Shown: positions 59,909-64,000 of the stretch, in pieces | How the letters are laid out: each line of letters begins with the position of its first letter | Numbering within the stretch: the first letter of the stretch is position 1 | Notes under the pieces: model-generated | What the model was told of the DNA's origin: nothing | Seen by the model: the letters and a program-made list of their open reading frames with translations, nothing else | Databases searched by the model: none | Origin: Ideonella alba | GTDB lineage: Bacteria > Pseudomonadota > Gammaproteobacteria > Burkholderiales > Burkholderiaceae_C | Direction of reading: 5' to 3' | DNA: 64,000 nucleotides | Assembly: GCF_018069875.1 (NCBI RefSeq) | Contig: NZ_JAGQDF010000004.1 | Span: 395,164-459,163, forward strand | Program-made: the position numbers and the translations under genes

Positions 59909-62590
59909 TCAGGGCGCGGGTGCCAGCTGCGCCTCGATGAAGCCCTGGCAGGCGTCGGGGTCCAGCGGTTTGGCGAACAGGTAGCCCTGCACCAGGTCGC
60001 AGCCCAGGCCGCGCAGGTAGTCGAGCTGGGCGCGGGTCTCCACGCCCTCGGCCACCACCTCCAGGCCCAGGCTGTGGGCCAGCGTGATCGTGGCGGCGCA
60101 GATCGCGGCGTCGTTGGCGTCGTGCTCGATGTCCATGACGAAGCTGCGGTCGAGCTTCAGGCTGTTGAGCGGCAGCTGCTTCAGGTAGGCCAGCGAGGAG
60201 TAGCCGGTGCCGAAGTCGTCGATCGACAGGCCCACGCCCAGCTGGCGCAGCTGCTGCAGCTGGGCGATGGTGCGGCGCGGGTCGCGCATCGCGGTGCTTT
60301 CGGTGACCTCCAGCTCCAGCGCGCCGCCGGGCACGCCGTGCTGCACCAGCGCGTCGGCCACGGCCACGGCGAACAGCTCGTCGCGCAGTTGCTGGGCCGA
60401 CACGTTGACCGCCACACGCAAGCTGGTGTGGCCCTGCGCGCGCCAGACCGCGAGCTGGCGCAGCGCCTCGTGCAGCACCCAGCGGCCGATGCTGGCGATC
60501 AGGCCGGTGTCTTCGGCGATCGGGATGAAGCGCACCGGCGACACCAGGCCCAGGCTGGGATGGCGCCAGCGCAGCAGCGCCTCGACGGTGACGGTGCGCA
60601 GGCCCCCGGCCTCGATCTGCGGCTGGTACTGCAGGAACAGCTCGTGGCGGTCGATCGCCACCCGCAGGCCCTGCTCCAGCGCCAGGCGTTCCTGGTTGTC
60701 CTGGTTCATGGCCGCGGTGTAGAAGTGCAGGCCATCGCGGCCGGCGGCCTTGGCGTGGTACATCGCGGCGTCGGCGCCCTTCATCAGCGCGTCCATGTCG
60801 TTGCCGTCGCTGGGGTACATGGCGATGCCGATGCTGGCCGAGGTGTGCAGCGCGTGACCTTCCACCGCCACCGGCTGGCGCAGCGCCTCCAGCACCTTCT
60901 GCGCCACCAGGGCGCTGGCGCGGGCGCCCTCGTCGCCCAGCTCGGTCAGCACCAGCACGAACTCGTCGCCGCCCAGGCGGGCCACGATGTCGCTGCCGCG
61001 CACCAGGGCCTGCAGGCGCTGGGCCACCTCCACCAGCATGGCGTCGCCCACATGGTGGCCCAGGCTGTCGTTGATGTCCTTGAAGCGGTCCAGGTCGATG
61101 AACAGCATCGCCAGCTCCGAGCCGGCGCGCTGCGCGGCCGCCAGGGCCTGCTCCAGCCGGCCGCGCAGCAGCACGCGGTTGGGCAGGCCGGTCAGGTGGT
61201 CGTGGTGGGCCAGGTGCAGGATGCGCTGCTCGGCGGCCTTGAGCTCGCTGAGGTCCATGGTCTGCGCGATGTGGTGGGTGATCGCGCCCTGGGCGTCGCG
61301 CACCACCGAGATCGACATCCACTTGGGCGACACGCGGCCGTCGCGGTGGCGGTCCAGCAGCTCGCCGCGCCACTGGCCCCGTTCGGTCAGCGAGGCCCAC
61401 ATCGCCTCGTACTCGTCGGGCCGGGTGTGGCCGGAGGCCAGCAGGCGCGGGTTGCGGCCCACCACTTCCTCGGGGGTGTAGCCGGTCTGCTGGACGAAGG
61501 CGGGGTTGACCTCGACGATGCTGTTGGTGGCGTCGGTGACGACGATGGCCTCACCGCTGTGCTCGAACACCGCCGTCAGCAGCCGGGCGCGCTGGCGTGC
61601 CTCCTCGCCACGGGCCAGGGCGCGCACCAGCATCAGGCCGGCACCGGACAGCAGCAGCAGGAAGCCCGCCACCAGCGCCAGCGTGGTGCGCAGCTCCCGG
61701 TGCCAGCCGGCCAGCGTGTCCTGATCGGCCAGGCCCACCAGCACCAGCAGCGGGGCGGCGCTCATGCGGCGAGCGGCGTAGGTGCGCGCCACACCGTCGG
61801 GTGTCTGACCGGTGTGGTAGTTGGCCACGCGCCAGTCGTTGCGCGCCATCAGCGCGCGCAACGCCGGCGACGCATTCTGCCGGCCGACCTGGCCCGACTC
61901 GCCACTCAGCGCCGGGTAGCGCACGATCTGGTGCAGGGCCGCGCTGCGCAGCACCACCACGCCGCCCGGCCCGGCGTCCACACGCGAGAGCAGCAGCGAC
62001 AGGTGCGAGACCTGCATCGTCGCCAGCACCGCACCGGCGAGTTGCCCGTCCGGGCCGGTGATGCGCCGGCCAAAGGGCAGCACCCAGCCGTCGCCCACGA
62101 GGCTCAGCCGGGGCGCAGCCACCTGCAGGCCGGGGTGGGCGCTGTCGCGCAGGGATTGGAACCAGGGCTGGCCGGACTGGTCCAGATCAGCGGGCTGAAC
62201 ACCCAGACCGCCCGCCATGATGCGGCCGGCGGCGTCGACCAGGTAGACCCCGCTGAGGTCGGGCCGCTCCGCCTGCATGGCGTCGATCAGGCTGGCGGCC
62301 TCGGTCGGCTCGATCCGGCCGCGCAGCGCCAGCGAGGCCTCGACCGTGTGCGCCACGCCCTGCATCGACTGGTCGAGCTGGTTCAGGTGGGCCGCCAGGT
62401 AGGCATCGGTCAGCGTGGCCAGGTTCTCGCTGTGCGCCTCGGCCCGCGCCTGGTGCTGCAGCCGGCTCTGCCACAGGCCCATCACCGCCAGGCTGGCGAT
62501 CATCGAAGCGAGCAGCGCCAGCGCCCCCCACACCACGGTGCGGGGGCGGCGGGCGAGCAGCTTGGAGAGAAGGGCGGTGGGGCGGGGCAT
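59909..62590 (-). CDS. Membrane dCache-PAS-GGDEF-EAL c-di-GMP protein
   Basis: This is an 893-residue sensor. A first helix at about 20-40 is followed by a periplasmic dCache-type domain (about 45-290), a second helix (about 295-320) and a PAS domain with a PAC segment (about 335-455; AIVVTDATNSIVEVNPAFVQ). GGDEF at about 538 (LGGDEFVLVL) and EAL at about 669 (VEALLRWRHP, with DDFGTGYSSLAYL and VVAEGVET) both look catalytically intact. It is encoded alone, with its start 115 bases from the divergent phosphofructokinase gene. Confidence 0.94.
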   Translation of the reverse strand: MPRPTALLSKLLARRPRTVVWGALALLASMIASLAVMGLWQSRLQHQARAEAHSENLATLTDAYLAAHLNQLDQSMQGVAHTVEASLALRGRIEPTEAASLIDAMQAERPDLSGVYLVDAAGRIMAGGLGVQPADLDQSGQPWFQSLRDSAHPGLQVAAPRLSLVGDGWVLPFGRRITGPDGQLAGAVLATMQVSHLSLLLSRVDAGPGGVVVLRSAALHQIVRYPALSGESGQVGRQNASPALRALMARNDWRVANYHTGQTPDGVARTYAARRMSAAPLLVLVGLADQDTLAGWHRELRTTLALVAGFLLLLSGAGLMLVRALARGEEARQRARLLTAVFEHSGEAIVVTDATNSIVEVNPAFVQQTGYTPEEVVGRNPRLLASGHTRPDEYEAMWASLTERGQWRGELLDRHRDGRVSPKWMSISVVRDAQGAITHHIAQTMDLSELKAAEQRILHLAHHDHLTGLPNRVLLRGRLEQALAAAQRAGSELAMLFIDLDRFKDINDSLGHHVGDAMLVEVAQRLQALVRGSDIVARLGGDEFVLVLTELGDEGARASALVAQKVLEALRQPVAVEGHALHTSASIGIAMYPSDGNDMDALMKGADAAMYHAKAAGRDGLHFYTAAMNQDNQERLALEQGLRVAIDRHELFLQYQPQIEAGGLRTVTVEALLRWRHPSLGLVSPVRFIPIAEDTGLIASIGRWVLHEALRQLAVWRAQGHTSLRVAVNVSAQQLRDELFAVAVADALVQHGVPGGALELEVTESTAMRDPRRTIAQLQQLRQLGVGLSIDDFGTGYSSLAYLKQLPLNSLKLDRSFVMDIEHDANDAAICAATITLAHSLGLEVVAEGVETRAQLDYLRGLGCDLVQGYLFAKPLDPDACQGFIEAQLAPAP

Positions 62591-62705
62591 GGGCGGGCCT
62601 CGGTCGGTTATCGGCGGCAGCGGGTGAAGCTTGAGCCGCCCCGTTGTGTCCCGGGCTGGGCGGCGCTAACCTGACACTTTCGTCACCGTCTCCCGGAACC
62701 CTCCC

Positions 62706-63920
62706 ATGTCCTCAGGCAAGATCCTCGTCGCACAGGGCGGCGGCCCCACCGCCGTCATCAACCAGTCGCTCGTTGGCGTGGTGCTGGAAGCCCGGCGCCA
62801 CCAAGGGGTGCAGCGGGTCTATGGCGCCGCCCATGGCGTACGGGGCATTGTCAACGAGGACTTCCTGGACCTGACCCAAGAGACCAGCCACAACCTGGAA
62901 TTGGTGGCCGGCACGCCGGCGGCCGCGCTGGGCAGCACCCGCGACAAGCCCGACCTGGCCTACTGCCAGGAGATGTTCAAGGTGCTGCGGGCGCACCAGA
63001 TCGAGCATTTCTTCAACATCGGCGGCAACGACAGCTCCGACACCATCCGCATCGTCGCCGAGGAAGCCGCCAAGGCCGGCTACCCGCTGCGCTGCATCCA
63101 TATTCCCAAGACGATCGACAACGACCTGGTGCTCAACGACCACACGCCGGGCTTCCCCAGTGCGGCGCGCTTCGTGGCCCAGGCCTTTGCGGGCGCCAAC
63201 CTGGACAACGCCGCGCTGCCGGGCGTGTATGTGGGCGTGGTGATGGGCCGCCACGCCGGCTTCCTGACCGCGGCTTCGGCGCTGGGCAAGAAGTTCCCCG
63301 ATGACGGCCCGCACCTGATCTACGTGCCCGAGCGCACCTTCGAGATCCCGAAGTTCCTGGCCGACGTCAAGGCGGTGCACGACCGCTACGGCCGCTGCGT
63401 GGTGGCCGTCAGCGAGGGCATCCACGACGCCTCCGGCCAGCCCATCCTGGCCCAGCTGGCCAAGGACCTGGAGCGCGACGCCCACGGCAACGTGCAGCTC
63501 AGCGGCAGCGGCGCCCTGGCCGACCTGCTGTGCGAGGAGATCAAGCGCAACCTGGGCATCAAGCGGGTGCGCGGCGACACCTTCGGCTACCTGCAGCGCA
63601 GCTTTGTCGGCTGCGTGTCCGACGTGGACCAGCGCGAGGCCCGCGAGGTGGGCGAGAAGGCGGTGCAGTTCGCGATGTGGGGCGACCGCAATGGCTCGGT
63701 GGCGATCAAGCGCACCGGCTTCTACTCGGCCGACTACGAGCTGCTGCCGCTGGAAGCCGTGGCCGGCAAGACCCGCACGATGGAGGACGAATTCATCGCC
63801 CCCAGCGGCACCGACGTGACCGACGCCTTCCGCCTGTACCTGCGTCCGCTGCTGGGCTCCGGCATGCCGGATGCCTTCCGGCTGCGCCGGGCCAAGGTGC
63901 CGAAGATTCTGAAAGGCTGA
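62706..63920 (+). CDS. pfp: PPi-dependent 6-phosphofructokinase
   Basis: This 404-residue enzyme of the PFK superfamily phosphorylates fructose 6-phosphate reversibly with pyrophosphate. The N-terminal phosphate loop AQGGGPTAVINQSL marks the family. Two positions that separate donors favour PPi: Asp in GGNDS (106-110), where ATP enzymes have Gly, and Lys in PKTIDND (134-140), where ATP enzymes have Gly. The Asn in GGNDS is a further variation. VVMGRHAGFLTA and RDTFGYLQRS are typical of this clade. ATG 62706 has no strong Shine-Dalgarno sequence. A palindromic repeat follows the stop. Confidence 0.92.
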   Translation: MSSGKILVAQGGGPTAVINQSLVGVVLEARRHQGVQRVYGAAHGVRGIVNEDFLDLTQETSHNLELVAGTPAAALGSTRDKPDLAYCQEMFKVLRAHQIEHFFNIGGNDSSDTIRIVAEEAAKAGYPLRCIHIPKTIDNDLVLNDHTPGFPSAARFVAQAFAGANLDNAALPGVYVGVVMGRHAGFLTAASALGKKFPDDGPHLIYVPERTFEIPKFLADVKAVHDRYGRCVVAVSEGIHDASGQPILAQLAKDLERDAHGNVQLSGSGALADLLCEEIKRNLGIKRVRGDTFGYLQRSFVGCVSDVDQREAREVGEKAVQFAMWGDRNGSVAIKRTGFYSADYELLPLEAVAGKTRTMEDEFIAPSGTDVTDAFRLYLRPLLGSGMPDAFRLRRAKVPKILKG

Positions 63921-63924
63921 ATCC

Positions 63925-63955
63925 TGCCCACAGCGGCCGTAGGCCGCGATGGGCC
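63925..63955. repeat. Third copy of the short palindrome (after pfp)
   Basis: TGCCCACAGCGGCC-GTA-GGCCGCGATGGGC matches the short palindromes of the large inverted repeat at 15576-15815 in its left half exactly and in its right half with small changes. It begins 4 bases after the pfp stop and may act as a 3' structure. Beyond it, to 64000, nothing else is seen. Confidence 0.7.
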
Positions 63956-64000
63956 ATGCCTGCTGCAGTACGCCAACGGTGGATTCAGCCAAGGCCTGAG

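Noticed and set aside
60074..62674. Long plus-strand frame opposite the PAS-GGDEF-EAL gene
   Set aside because: The minus-strand protein has four recognisable domains; the plus frame is a Gln/Val/Arg-rich mirror with no motif.

Overview
The window reads as chromosomal DNA of a GC-rich betaproteobacterium of the order Burkholderiales. The Rubrivivax/Leptothrix/Ideonella branch is a guess from protein style and gene pairings such as recA-recX, nudJ-mnmA, gatCAB beside mreBCD-mrdA-rodA, full-length pntA-pntB and a PPi-type phosphofructokinase. No database search was possible. Coding density is very high. I see no rRNA, tRNA, CRISPR array, transposase, integrase or phage gene.

Layout. 1-6.1 kb: sucD (cut by the edge), sucC, recX and recA on the minus strand behind an SOS box, then a divergent response regulator/kinase pair and a small secreted protein. 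6.2-12.0 kb: the elongasome operon mreB-mreC-mreD-mrdA-rodA (minus). 12.3-15.6 kb: gatC-gatA-gatB (plus), divergent from mreB across a region with a perfect DnaA box. 15.6-21.6 kb: a large palindromic repeat, a small RRM-like protein, a Spy/CpxP-like protein, a methyltransferase, a DUF3422 protein, and a sulfur-flavoured group (TSUP exporter, TehA/SLAC1-type transporter, rhodanese, thioredoxin-like). 21.6-25.4 kb: three start/stop-overlapping minus genes for a lipoprotein, a cupredoxin-like secreted protein and a GGDEF/EAL protein. 25.5-30.4 kb: ABC exporter, rsmE, a hypothetical and an acyl-CoA ligase. 30.6-35.3 kb: a secreted subtilase, an AfsR-like ATPase regulator and a small secreted protein. 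35.3-43.3 kb: nucleosidase, a two-helix membrane protein, pntB-pntA, nudJ, mnmA and a hybrid kinase.

43.4-59.9 kb is the accessory catabolic part. It starts with a TPR-sulfotransferase. A TRAP transporter is then fused by overlapping codons to the 5-oxoprolinase genes pxpB-pxpC-pxpA. A livK-livH-livM-livG-livF transporter operon ends in an aromatic-type aldehyde dehydrogenase and has a divergent AraC/FeaR-like regulator. A LysR regulator lies divergent from a class II aldolase. 59.9-64 kb holds a second membrane PAS-GGDEF-EAL protein and a PPi-dependent phosphofructokinase.

The most notable non-coding signals are three palindromic repeat families. One has a copy sitting in frame inside mnmA and a related copy behind the aldehyde dehydrogenase. 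The second makes an 82-bp-arm inverted repeat after gatB, with a partial copy after the phosphofructokinase gene. The third is a symmetric 165-bp element between livH and livM. At least seven genes have a -10-like hexamer only 6-9 bases before the start codon and no Shine-Dalgarno sequence, which suggests leaderless transcripts.
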